From an uncultured Clostridia bacterium (GTDB lineage: Bacteria > Bacillota > Clostridia > Lachnospirales > CAG-274), in contig CANQDF010000014.1 in assembly GCA_947591605.1 (NCBI GenBank), forward strand, positions 1-54,552: 54,552 nt of DNA. The letters run 5' to 3'. Both the position numbers and the translations under genes were made by a program. Within the stretch, counting starts at the first letter, position 1. Each line of letters opens with the position of its first letter. Below the pieces are notes generated by a model, which searched no databases, was not told the DNA's origin, and worked only from the letters and a program-made list of their open reading frames with translations. Below, one piece after another: positions 17,560-24,295 of this stretch.

Positions 17560-17588
17560 ATTATCTCACATACCGCCGCATAAATCAA
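17560..17588 (-). promoter_or_regulatory. Sigma-A promoter of the cob operon
   Basis: Minus strand TTGATT, 17-base spacer, GATAAT, ending about 15 bases before the riboswitch aptamer. No other good pair was seen in the gap to 17640. Confidence 0.65.
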
Positions 17589-17639
17589 GACCCGTAATAA
17601 AAAAAGCCCGACAGGGCGAAAAGTGAGCTTTCAAAAAAG

Positions 17640-17665
17640 CTGTCATAAAGTATACTTTATGACAG
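17640..17665. promoter_or_regulatory. Perfect 26-base palindrome (putative operator, site 1)
   Basis: A perfect inverted repeat of half-site TACTTTATGACAG. It lies upstream of the promoter of the small recombinase-like gene, 44 bases before the -35 box, and between it and the divergent cob promoter. Two further copies exist (17768 and 49837). Likely a dimer binding site. Confidence 0.8.
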
Positions 17666-17709
17666 GAAAAATTTAAGACGTATTTTTTGGTTAAAATATA
17701 CTGTAATCG

Positions 17710-17738
17710 TTGACTTTTAAGCTTTATGGTGGTATAAT
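17710..17738 (+). promoter_or_regulatory. Sigma-A promoter of the recombinase-like gene
   Basis: TTGACT, exactly 17 bases, TATAAT, followed by TTGTACAAA. It lies between palindrome sites 1 and 2. The core and flanks resemble the promoter at 49779-49807. Confidence 0.85.
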
Positions 17739-17767
17739 TTGTACAAACAAAATTACTTTTATTAAAG

Positions 17768-17793
17768 CCGACATAAAGTATACTTTATGACAG
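17768..17793. promoter_or_regulatory. Putative operator, site 2
   Basis: Copy of the 26-base palindrome with one perfect half-site (17781-17793) and two changes in the other half. It begins 29 bases after the -10 box and ends 21 bases before the start codon, in the predicted 5' leader, a position suited to autorepression. It also contains an in-frame stop that closes the frame upstream of the gene. Confidence 0.78.
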
Positions 17794-17814
17794 AGTGCGG
17801 GAAGGTGTCCCGAT

Positions 17815-18243
17815 ATGCAGGATAACGACTTTTTTCCGGGGGATACGCCCGATTATGACGATATTATAGAAAAATGCCGTGCCATGGCCCGTGAGCGCAT
17901 CGCCGAGATACTTAAGGCAAACGCTCCCTTTATAGGCTCCGAGCAGGGGCGCCTGCTTGCGGAGGAGGAGCTTTACGGCGTACTTTTGCAAATGCTCTCG
18001 CTTGTGCGCAGCAATATGCGCCTTGCACGCAAGCAAAAGCAAAGGCAGGGCATAGAGGCGGCAAAGGCGGCAGGGGTACAGCTCGGCAGGCGCCGCAAGT
18101 ACGAGCCGGAAAAATACCTTGATATATACAGACAGCTTGAAAACGGGGATATAAGCATTAACACGGCTTTATCAAGCATTGGCGCATGCAGGACGACCTT
18201 TGACAAAATGCGCAAAGAGCTGCGGGAAAGGGGACTGCTTTAG
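17815..18243 (+). CDS. Serine-recombinase-like DNA-binding protein without catalytic domain
   Basis: A 142-residue protein. From about residue 50 it follows the C-terminal part of resolvase/invertase proteins: a long helix (EELYGVLLQMLSLVRSNMRL), then ARKQKQRQGIEAAKAAG and VQLGRRRKY, matching the dimerisation/DNA-contact helix, then a C-terminal helix-turn-helix (ISINTALSSIGACRTTFDKM). The N-terminal resolvase domain with its active-site Ser is absent, replaced by about 45 acidic residues (DNDFFPGDTPDYDD). The frame is closed upstream by a stop, so this is not an edge effect. The start has GGAAGGTG 7 bases upstream. A good promoter and two palindromes precede it. I infer an autoregulated DNA-binding regulator; recombination activity is unlikely. 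Confidence 0.8.
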   Translation: MQDNDFFPGDTPDYDDIIEKCRAMARERIAEILKANAPFIGSEQGRLLAEEELYGVLLQMLSLVRSNMRLARKQKQRQGIEAAKAAGVQLGRRRKYEPEKYLDIYRQLENGDISINTALSSIGACRTTFDKMRKELRERGLL

Positions 18244-18319
18244 CCCGTCGCACATACCATTTACACAAAATATGCTATCAAGCTCGGAGCCTTTTATTGG
18301 CTCTTTGGCATGATATAAA

Positions 18320-18374
18320 GCGGCATATATGTTCATTTAAGGCGCTGCCTTATCTGCAGATTGAACATAGCCGC
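18320..18374. ncRNA. Structured element in the leader of the secreted protein gene
   Basis: A nested fold. Arms GCGGC + TATGTTCA and TGAACATA + GCCGC pair perfectly apart from a 3-base bulge (13 base pairs). Inside are a five-base-pair hairpin (AAGGC, GCT loop, GCCTT) and the palindrome ATCTGCAGAT. It lies between the recombinase-like gene and the secreted protein gene. It matches no riboswitch class I know. The rest of the 238-base gap holds a weak hairpin after the upstream gene (GGAGCC/GGCTCT) and purine-rich sequence. Confidence 0.5.
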
Positions 18375-18431
18375 AGTCAATAAGGGGGAAAGGAGGCAAA
18401 TACGGCTTATCGATGGCTGAAAATACATCGG

Positions 18432-18451
18432 TTATAATTTGCAAATTATAA
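18432..18451. promoter_or_regulatory. Perfect 20-base A+T palindrome before the secreted protein gene
   Basis: Two arms of TTATAATTTG and its complement with no loop, ending 30 bases before the start codon. It contains TATAAT twice (once in each half), so it could be an operator over a promoter or a bare -10 region; no good -35 box is visible. Confidence 0.5.
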
Positions 18452-18481
18452 TTTTGTAACTATTTTAAAAGGAGGATATTT

Positions 18482-20119
18482 ATGAAAAAAACATTTTTAA
18501 AGGCTGTTGCTGCTACAACAGTTATTGCAGCAACTATGGCATTATTCAGTACAACTGTATTTGCTGATGATGTCAGCTTTACACCAAGTTTGACAAATGC
18601 GGATGCATGGGAATGCAGCGGTGCTTCAGGGTTTAAGAGCGAAGCCAAGGCAATCAATACAACTACAGTTGACGGACATACGCTTACATATGTAGCAGGT
18701 GATTCAGATAAAGTAAATGAAAAGGGAAGTGCTACAGATAAAGGCTTAAAAATGAATGGTCCCGGAACAATAAATGGAAATAGATGTTTTTCCATTAAAA
18801 TGCCAGCAGGTGCAGAAATTGATGTAAGTGCAGAAGCTAACGGTTCAAGTAATGTTGACAAGTTAACTTACAAATATGAAAATGAAAACGAAACAACTAT
18901 TGGTGAGCAAACTAACAGTTCTACTCCTACAACTTACACAATAACAAATAGTAGTAGTGACGAAAAAACATTATACTTTACGTTCACAACAAAAAAGCAA
19001 ACCATAACAGCAATAGAATTAAAGAATGTAACGGCAATTATTCAACCTTCAATTTCTATTTCTTCTGCGTCTAAGTATTTAAGTGTTACAAATAAAGATG
19101 CAAGTCTTACATTAAATGCAGAAGTTAAAAATGCAGGCAACTCACCTGTTGTAAATTGGAGTACCACAAGCAGTGATATTGTTTTAAATGCTACAACAGG
19201 TACATCTGTAAAAGTTACAGCAGCAAGCAGCGCAAAAGCAGGCACAGCAACAGTTACCGCAAAGATTAATGTAGGTGGCAAAGATTACACTGATGATTAT
19301 ATTATCACACTTGATGAATCTATGCTCAATGCAACATCTGCAAACCAGACTTATACTCTGCCTAATCCTCCTGAAGCAACAGGAACTGCTACTTATACAG
19401 TAACATTCAAGGTTGATTCTGTAGCAAGTAGTTGGTCTACTGTTATGTTAAGAGCAGGCAGTTATAATGTAGCAGAAATGCGAATCACAAATAAAGATGG
19501 TACTGTTCAATTAAGAGATAAAGGTGATACAGATATAAATCAAGCTGTAACCGCAGGTAAAGATATAAAAGTAACCTTTACTGTAAATTATGATACAAAA
19601 GAAGTTCAAATGACAATAGGTGATACATCCACCCCATTTGTAAGTTTTGCAAAAGATGGTACAACAGATTATAAGGTTACTCAGATTGCGTTTAATACAA
19701 AGAGTGATATTCCTTTTACTATAAGTGAAATAACAGCAACAGGCGAAACAAGCACCGCTTCAACCATCGCTTCAACCGTAAAACAAATGGATAACTATGA
19801 TTATTATGCACTTGATATGACAGGCAAGTTTGTATATATTATTCACCCTGTAAAGAAGACAGATGTCGGCTATTCAACGGCTGATAAGCTTGTTCTTTAT
19901 CCAAGCGGCGCACAAAGCTCATCAGACAAATTACTGGAAACTTCGGAAATATACGAAACTATCCAGTTTGCCGAAGGCGATACTCTTTCAATATCCGACC
20001 TCAGCAGTGATAAAGATTATGCCGATATAGTTGGTCTTTATGCTGTAAAGCAGGCTGCGGAAACTCCTTCCAAACCACAAGGAACAAATTACAATTATAA
20101 GCTTGAACCAGCCGCATAA
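18482..20119 (+). CDS. Large secreted Ig-like/beta-sandwich protein
   Basis: A 545-residue exported protein of unknown role. The signal peptide (AVAATTVIAATMALFSTTVF, cleavage near residue 28) is clear. Residues about 30-175 look like a jelly-roll carbohydrate-binding fold (NRCFSIKMPAGAEIDVSAEA). About 182-265 is a bacterial Ig-like domain (VVNWSTTSSDIVLNA, GTATVTAKI). About 275-415 resembles a concanavalin-like sandwich (TYTVTFKVDSVASSWSTVML). The C-terminal 120 residues are unassigned. There is no sortase motif, dockerin or catalytic motif. RBS AAAGGAGG precedes the ATG by 7 bases. Codon use is clearly more A+T-rich than the neighbours, which suggests transfer or high expression. A small peptide gene follows. 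Confidence 0.85.
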   Translation: MKKTFLKAVAATTVIAATMALFSTTVFADDVSFTPSLTNADAWECSGASGFKSEAKAINTTTVDGHTLTYVAGDSDKVNEKGSATDKGLKMNGPGTINGNRCFSIKMPAGAEIDVSAEANGSSNVDKLTYKYENENETTIGEQTNSSTPTTYTITNSSSDEKTLYFTFTTKKQTITAIELKNVTAIIQPSISISSASKYLSVTNKDASLTLNAEVKNAGNSPVVNWSTTSSDIVLNATTGTSVKVTAASSAKAGTATVTAKINVGGKDYTDDYIITLDESMLNATSANQTYTLPNPPEATGTATYTVTFKVDSVASSWSTVMLRAGSYNVAEMRITNKDGTVQLRDKGDTDINQAVTAGKDIKVTFTVNYDTKEVQMTIGDTSTPFVSFAKDGTTDYKVTQIAFNTKSDIPFTISEITATGETSTASTIASTVKQMDNYDYYALDMTGKFVYIIHPVKKTDVGYSTADKLVLYPSGAQSSSDKLLETSEIYETIQFAEGDTLSISDLSSDKDYADIVGLYAVKQAAETPSKPQGTNYNYKLEPAA

Positions 20120-20142
20120 TACAAAAAGGAGGTAACGGTTTT

Positions 20143-20274
20143 ATGAAAAAAACATATACAGCACCCAAAGTTGAAATATCTGTATTTAAAAATGAAGACA
20201 TTATCACGACCAGTTTTGTGGGCACAGGCATACAGAGCGACATAAAAGTTGTAGGCAATGTTGTAACATTCTAA
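20143..20274 (+). CDS. 43-residue peptide of the MKKxYxxPxxE type
   Basis: Small ORF 23 bases after the secreted protein gene, with AAAGGAGG 8 bases before the ATG and a strong terminator behind it. The peptide begins MKKTYTAPKVEISVFKNEDI and continues ITTSFVGTG. It resembles the 51-residue ORF at 33443-33598 (MKK-Y--P--(D/E), then an acidic residue and (I/V)-x-TS). No signal peptide and no Cys. Function unknown; its position suggests cotranscription with the exported protein. Confidence 0.75.
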   Translation: MKKTYTAPKVEISVFKNEDIITTSFVGTGIQSDIKVVGNVVTF

Positions 20275-20289
20275 AGCATAATTGCAAAG

Positions 20290-20322
20290 ACGCTCCTATC
20301 TCTCCGGATAGGGGCGTTTTTA
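20290..20322 (+). terminator. Intrinsic terminator after the peptide gene
   Basis: Eleven-base-pair stem (ACGCTCCTATC with GATAGGGGCGT, one G-U) and T-rich tail. The following 180 bases to the glnA promoter hold nothing recognisable. Confidence 0.85.
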
Positions 20323-20502
20323 TATAGAAACGTTTATAAACGCAGACTTATTGTTTACGGAGATGAAAAAGAATGTATCACATCTTTTTTGTTAATATCT
20401 TTATGTTTGTCCTATTTGCCCTGCATTTTTACCAAAAATTTTACGGGCAGACCCAAAGTTTTGTAGAGATTTAACAATTTACATTTTTTGAGAAAAAAAG
20501 CA

Positions 20503-20531
20503 TTGACTTTTTAAAAATATAATACTATAAT
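20503..20531 (+). promoter_or_regulatory. Sigma-A promoter of glnA
   Basis: TTGACT, 17-base spacer, TATAAT. Transcription should begin near 20538, only a few bases before the attenuator hairpin. Confidence 0.85.
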
Positions 20532-20544
20532 GACGACATAGGGC

Positions 20545-20585
20545 AAGGGTGTTCAAATACAAAGTTATTTGGATACCCTTTTTTT
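20545..20585 (+). terminator. Promoter-proximal attenuator in the glnA leader
   Basis: A 15-base-pair stem (AAGGGTGTTCAAATA with TATTTGGATACCCTT, two G-U pairs), six-base loop CAAAGT and a run of seven or more T. It lies about 7 bases from the predicted transcription start and 78 bases before the glnA ATG. Unless something antiterminates, most transcripts should stop here. The ANTAR gene downstream is the obvious candidate regulator, but the two A1/G4 hexaloop hairpins of known ANTAR targets are not evident. Confidence 0.8.
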
Positions 20586-20662
20586 ATAAGCAAAAGCCCG
20601 CAGGCAAACGGCATAACGCCGATAAAATATTTATATTTATATAATGAAAGGGGATCATTAAA

Positions 20663-21994
20663 ATGGCCGGTTACACTAAGGAACAAATTTTAAAGGAATG
20701 CGTTGATAAGGATGTGGAGTTTATCCGCCTCCAGTTTATAGATATTCTTGGCGTACCCAAGAACGTTGCCATCACCGCATCACAGCTTGAAAAGGTGCTT
20801 GATGACGGTATGATGTTTGACGGCTCATCAATTGAGGGCTTTGCAAGGATCGAGGAGTCGGATATGTACTTAAAGCCCGACCTTGATACCTTTGTTATCT
20901 ACCCATGGCGTCCACAGTCGGGCAAGGTAGCAAGGCTGCTCTGCGATGTTTACACACCGGCAGGCGAAAGATTTATGGGCGACCCAAGAAATATCCTCAA
21001 AAAGACCATGGAAGAGGCAGAGGAGATGGGCTACAGCTTCAACGTAGGCAACGAGTGCGAGTTCTTCTTATTCCATACGGACGAGGACGGCAAGCCAACC
21101 ACTGTTACCAACGATGAGGCAGGCTATTTTGACCTTGACCCCGTTGACCTCGGCACCGATGCAAGGCGTGAGATCTGCCTTACACTGGAGGATATGGGCT
21201 TTGAGATAGAGGCATCTCACCATGAGGTTGCTATGGGTCAGCACGAGATCGACTTTAAGTATGCAAACGCTTTAAAGACAGCCGACAACGTTATGACCTT
21301 CAAGCTGGTTGTTAAGACCATCGCCAAAAAGTACGGTCTGCATGCAACCTTTATGCCAAAGCCTATCTTCGGCATCAACGGTTCCGGTATGCACACAAAT
21401 ATGTCACTGTTTAAGGACAGCAAAAACGCTTTCTTCGATCCATCGGACGATTTACAGCTTTCTCCTATCGCATACAGCTTTATCGCAGGCGTGCTTGAGC
21501 ACGTTGCAGGCTTCACAGCCATCACCAATCCGCTTGTAAACAGCTACAAGAGGCTTGTACCCGGCTATGAGGCACCCTGCTACATCGCTTGGTCGGCATC
21601 AAACAGGACGGATATTATCAGGATACCTGCATCAAGAGGCGCAGGCACCCGTATCGAGCTGAGGAGCCCCGACCCTGCCACTAACCCATACCTTGCGCTT
21701 GCTTGCTGCCTTGCCGCAGGCCTTGACGGTATCAAGAGAAATCTGCCTGCACCTAACAGCGTAGATGTAAACCTCTTTAAGTCCACACAGGAGGAGAGAG
21801 ATGCCCTCGGCGTTAAAAACCTCCCCGGCAGCCTTTACGAGGCTATCGTTGCCATGGAGGAAGACGGCTTTGTTAAGAAGGTGCTCGGCGACCACGCTTA
21901 CAACGCTTTTGTTACAAGCAAAAAGGCTGAGTGGGATTCCTTCAGGATGTTTGTAAGCCAGTGGGAGCTTAACCACTATCTTGCAATCTATTGA
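20663..21994 (+). CDS. glnA: Glutamine synthetase, type I
   Basis: Makes glutamine from glutamate and ammonia; cytoplasmic dodecamer. At 443 residues it fits the short GSI-alpha form of Gram-positives, without the adenylylation-site extension. Visible are the N-terminal [10 protein letters not shown] loop, [11 protein letters not shown], the ATP-site [33 protein letters not shown] and [16 protein letters not shown]. The ATG follows AAAGGGG. Control appears to be by attenuation in the leader, with an ANTAR-type antiterminator gene next to it. Confidence 0.97.
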   Translation: MAGYTKEQILKECVDKDVEFIRLQFIDILGVPKNVAITASQLEKVLDDGMMFDGSSIEGFARIEESDMYLKPDLDTFVIYPWRPQSGKVARLLCDVYTPAGERFMGDPRNILKKTMEEAEEMGYSFNVGNECEFFLFHTDEDGKPTTVTNDEAGYFDLDPVDLGTDARREICLTLEDMGFEIEASHHEVAMGQHEIDFKYANALKTADNVMTFKLVVKTIAKKYGLHATFMPKPIFGINGSGMHTNMSLFKDSKNAFFDPSDDLQLSPIAYSFIAGVLEHVAGFTAITNPLVNSYKRLVPGYEAPCYIAWSASNRTDIIRIPASRGAGTRIELRSPDPATNPYLALACCLAAGLDGIKRNLPAPNSVDVNLFKSTQEERDALGVKNLPGSLYEAIVAMEEDGFVKKVLGDHAYNAFVTSKKAEWDSFRMFVSQWELNHYLAIY

Positions 21995-22021
21995 TAAATC
22001 CGCAAATGCGGTTATAATATA

Positions 22022-22122
22022 GCCGCCCCATAGCTCAGGACGGCACAAAAACAGCAAAAGCTCTCCTCATCCGTATAGTCAATTACACGGACCGAGGGGA
22101 GCTTTTGCCGTGGGGAGGCGGC
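22022..22122. repeat. Long nested hairpin of the GCAAAAGC type, copy 1
   Basis: Outer arms GCCGCCCCA and TGGGGAGGCGGC, inner arms GCAAAAGCTC (22054) and GAGCTTTTGC (22099), with further pairing CCGT/ACGG around the loop. There is no T tract, so it is a poor terminator although it follows glnA. A similar hairpin closes the window at 54453-54515. Confidence 0.65.
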
Positions 22123-22158
22123 AGTTTTCCGCATCTCCCTGCGCTTGCCGATAACAAA

Positions 22159-22219
22159 GCAGTATACGGTGATTTTCCGCAGCGCCTCTTTAAGCGCAAG
22201 GAATATCACCGTGTACTGC
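22159..22219. repeat. Dispersed hairpin repeat, copy C
   Basis: Copy of the family at 8367; arms GCAGTATAC and GTGTACTGC pair with one G-U. Lies in the 470-base gap between glnA and the ANTAR gene. The remainder of that gap is A+T-rich and includes a short palindrome with 8-base arms (ATAAATAA, GAC loop) just before the ANTAR gene. Confidence 0.82.
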
Positions 22220-22465
22220 GGCAACATAAAAACACACTGCGGCAATATAAACATACACTGCAACAATATCACCCTAACATATACCTCAAATACGCATCAA
22301 TAGGTATAAAAATAATTATCAAACAGTAAAATATCTGGCTGCACCTTAATTTTTTTATAAAAATTTTACATAAAAAAATAAATTTTACTATATTTGTTAC
22401 CTAGCTTTTATGTATGCTTTGCAGTAAAATAAATAAGACTTATTTATGTAACGGAGTTGAGCATT

Positions 22466-22993
22466 ATGAAAAACAACAATATTTTTATCGCCTTTTCAAA
22501 CAAAAAAACAGCCGTAAGCATTGCAAAAATAGTTATTGCAAACCGCATGAATGCCGTGTGCATAACCACAAGCCTTGCCGAGCTGAGAAAAAGCATACTG
22601 CCCTACGAAAACGGCACCGTTATATGCGGCTGTCATTTCAAGGACGGTTATATTGCGCATTTCATAGACGATGTACCCGAAAACATAAATATAATAGTTG
22701 TGGGCAGCCGCAGCCAGCTTGAGGGGCTTGAAAGCGAGCGCATATTCAAGCTTGCCGTACCCCTGCAAAAGATGGACCTTGTATGCTCGCTCAATATGCT
22801 GTCCTCCATGGATAACTATATGCGCCTTAAAGCCCGTGACCCCGAGGAGGAAAAACTGCTGCTGCGTGCAAAGCGCATACTTATAGGCAGATACTCCATG
22901 ACGGAGGAGCAAGCTCACCGCTACATACAAAAAAAGAGCATGGATACGGGTAAAAAGCTGTCGGATATAGCAAAAATAATTATATCGGATTAG
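22466..22993 (+). CDS. ANTAR-domain transcription antiterminator with degenerate receiver
   Basis: A 175-residue protein. The N-terminal ~120 residues have the size and pattern of a receiver domain, but the phospho-acceptor Asp position is not preserved (TVICGCHFKDG), so phosphorylation is unlikely. The C-terminal ~55 residues match the RNA-binding ANTAR domain: LLLRAKRILIGRYSMTEEQA, HRYIQKKSMDTGKKLSDIAK. ANTAR proteins bind paired hexaloop hairpins in mRNA leaders and prevent termination. Placed directly after glnA, whose leader carries a terminator, it is likely the nitrogen-responsive regulator. The ATG at 22466 has GGAG 9 bases upstream and is preferred over the in-frame TTG at 22457, which abuts the ribosome binding site. 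Confidence 0.88.
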   Translation: MKNNNIFIAFSNKKTAVSIAKIVIANRMNAVCITTSLAELRKSILPYENGTVICGCHFKDGYIAHFIDDVPENINIIVVGSRSQLEGLESERIFKLAVPLQKMDLVCSLNMLSSMDNYMRLKARDPEEEKLLLRAKRILIGRYSMTEEQAHRYIQKKSMDTGKKLSDIAKIIISD

Positions 22994-23042
22994 GGGTGTT
23001 TTACAACACCCCCTTGAATGAAATGCTTGCATTTCATTTTTT
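22993..23042 (+). terminator. Tandem hairpins terminating the ANTAR gene
   Basis: The stop codon leads straight into a GGGGTGTT/AACACCCC hairpin, followed by TGAAATGC-TT-GCATTTCA and TTTTTT (23019-23042), a good intrinsic terminator. Confidence 0.75.
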
Positions 23043-23050
23043 ATATTTAA

Positions 23051-23104
23051 GAGGAACTTGCGGGGGTACCCCGCAAGCAAACGAGGTACCCTCGTTTGTT
23101 CCTC
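23051..23104. other. Perfect three-way-junction palindrome
   Basis: Outer arms GAGGAAC and GTTCCTC enclose two hairpins, CTTGCGGGG-GTA-CCCCGCAAG and CAAACGAGG-TAC-CCTCGTTTG, with no unpaired bases between them. Both loops are centred on a GGTACC or GGGTACCC sequence. Neither the upstream nor downstream gene needs it as a terminator. The role is unknown. Confidence 0.7.
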
Positions 23105-23106
23105 GT

Positions 23107-23150
23107 AAATGCAAGCATTTCCTGCAAGCGTGTCGACTTTTTCGACACGC
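23107..23150 (+). repeat. 44-base inverted repeat, left copy
   Basis: Contains AAATGC-AA-GCATTT, then TCCTGCAA, then GCGTGTCGA...TCGACACGC. A copy differing at one base lies in the opposite orientation at 24227-24270. The pair flanks the Nudix and DUF1292 genes. Confidence 0.85.
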
Positions 23151-23163
23151 AAAGACAGGCATT

Positions 23164-23763
23164 TCAGCCCATCCTTTTTGTAAGATACTGCTTTAAAAGC
23201 GCCGTAAGCTCCATATCGGCAGGCAGCCATTCCACCGTATCAAGCTCGTCGGCGGCAAGCATACGCAGTGCGCTGTGTTCCCTCGGTATCGGGCTGCCGC
23301 CCGCAGCGGTGCAGATAAAGCAGTCCATAGACAGGTGAAAAAGCGGATAGTCATACTCTACCGTGCAAAAAAGCTCCTTCGGCTCTATATCCATGCCAAG
23401 CTCCTCCCTTACCTCACGCACAACAGCCTCGGCGGAGCTCTCGCCCTTTTCTATCTTGCCCCCGGGGAACTCCCACATATCCTTAAACTCGCCGCTGCTG
23501 CGTTTTGCGGCAAGCACTCTGCCGTTGTCGTCTGTGATAAGAGCCGCAGCCACCCTCAAATATTTGAGTATTTTTCCGTCCGGTGCAATTACCGCAGGGC
23601 AGCCCGTGTCCAGCCCTGCCGCCGCAAGCCTGCCCTCGTGCTCCTCAACGGTGACGGCGCCGTTATCCCCCTCAAGGGTCAACAACACCGCAGCTCCCTC
23701 CTCGGAGCATTCCTCGCAGCCGTAAAAGCCCTCCTCTATTTTAGTTATTTTGTATATTTCCAT
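23164..23763 (-). CDS. Nudix hydrolase (MutT-like) with extra N-terminal domain
   Basis: Hydrolyses a nucleoside diphosphate linked to another moiety; MutT-type members clean up oxidised dGTP. The Nudix box is intact: GKIEKGESSAEAVVREVREE followed by LGM, in a domain from about residue 70 to 199 (VAAALITDDNGRVLAAKRSS; MWEFPGG). The first ~65 residues are an unrelated small domain (MEIYKITKIEEGFYGCEE) that may resemble DUF3006, but this is weak. I use the ATG at 23763 just after GGTGAGG; a GTG three codons upstream is possible. Exact substrate unknown. Flanked by palindrome clusters. Confidence 0.9.
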   Translation of the reverse strand: MEIYKITKIEEGFYGCEECSEEGAAVLLTLEGDNGAVTVEEHEGRLAAAGLDTGCPAVIAPDGKILKYLRVAAALITDDNGRVLAAKRSSGEFKDMWEFPGGKIEKGESSAEAVVREVREELGMDIEPKELFCTVEYDYPLFHLSMDCFICTAAGGSPIPREHSALRMLAADELDTVEWLPADMELTALLKQYLTKRMG

Positions 23764-23855
23764 GATCCTCACCGTATTGAAAAAAATATCCCATATCCAA
23801 TATCGGATCCGGGATATTTTTTGTTTTTAAGGTTTATGCAACGCAGAAACGGGGC

Positions 23856-24209
23856 TTACTCCTCGTCCTCTTCGTCTTCTTCCTCAAATTCGTAGTCCTC
23901 TTCATCGTCCTCGTCAAGCAGCTCAAAGAGCACGTCCTCAACCTCTTCAAACTCCTCGTCGTCCTCGATGTTTTCAAGCTCAAAGCCCTCCTCATTGTCG
24001 GACTCGTTGTACCTGTATATGAGTGCTTCCTCCTCGCCCTCGGGCAGCAGCGCAATATATTGCCTGTCCAGCGCATCAAACACGCCTATAACATGGCAAT
24101 GCAGCTCACTGTCGTCCTCCAGCCAAAGCGTCATCATCTCGTCGTGGTCATGGTCGTGACCGCAGCAGCAGTTTTCATCATGTACATGTTCCATACCGTT
24201 ATCGCTCAT
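23856..24209 (-). CDS. DUF1292 family acidic protein with His-rich N-terminus
   Basis: A 117-residue acidic protein. It starts MSDNGMEHVHDENCCCGHDH, a Cys/His cluster that could bind metal, then the DUF1292 core (LWLEDDSELHCHVIGVFDAL, YIALLPEGEEEALIYRY) and a C-terminal tail of Glu/Asp. The ATG at 24209 has GGAGGAC 7 bases upstream; longer frames upstream are formed by repeat sequence. It lies downstream of RNase J, and a second DUF1292 gene lies upstream of RNase J. Molecular role of the family unknown. Confidence 0.9.
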   Translation of the reverse strand: MSDNGMEHVHDENCCCGHDHDHDEMMTLWLEDDSELHCHVIGVFDALDRQYIALLPEGEEEALIYRYNESDNEEGFELENIEDDEEFEEVEDVLFELLDEDDEEDYEFEEEDEEDEE

Positions 24210-24226
24210 TTTTGTCCTCCCTATCT

Positions 24227-24270
24227 GCGTGTCGATAAAGTCGACACGCTTGCAGGAAATGCTTGCATTT
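24227..24270 (-). repeat. 44-base inverted repeat, right copy
   Basis: Reverse-complement copy of 23107-23150 with one base change in the loop of the GTGTCGA hairpin. Lies directly before the DUF1292 ribosome binding site. Confidence 0.85.
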
Positions 24271-24295
24271 CCTGCATTTCCTTTCACAAAGAATA

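Noticed and set aside
18320..18481. Cyclic-di-GMP riboswitch before the secreted protein
   Set aside because: A GGGGGAAAGGAGG stretch and nearby hairpins looked suggestive, but the conserved class I and class II core sequences are absent.
20538..20662. Canonical ANTAR two-hairpin target in the glnA leader
   Set aside because: Only one strong hairpin with loop CAAAGT is present; no pair of six-base loops with A1 and G4.
22496..23230. Minus-strand open frame of 244 codons opposite the ANTAR gene
   Set aside because: Runs through the palindrome cluster and opposite a protein with a clear ANTAR domain; no homology seen.
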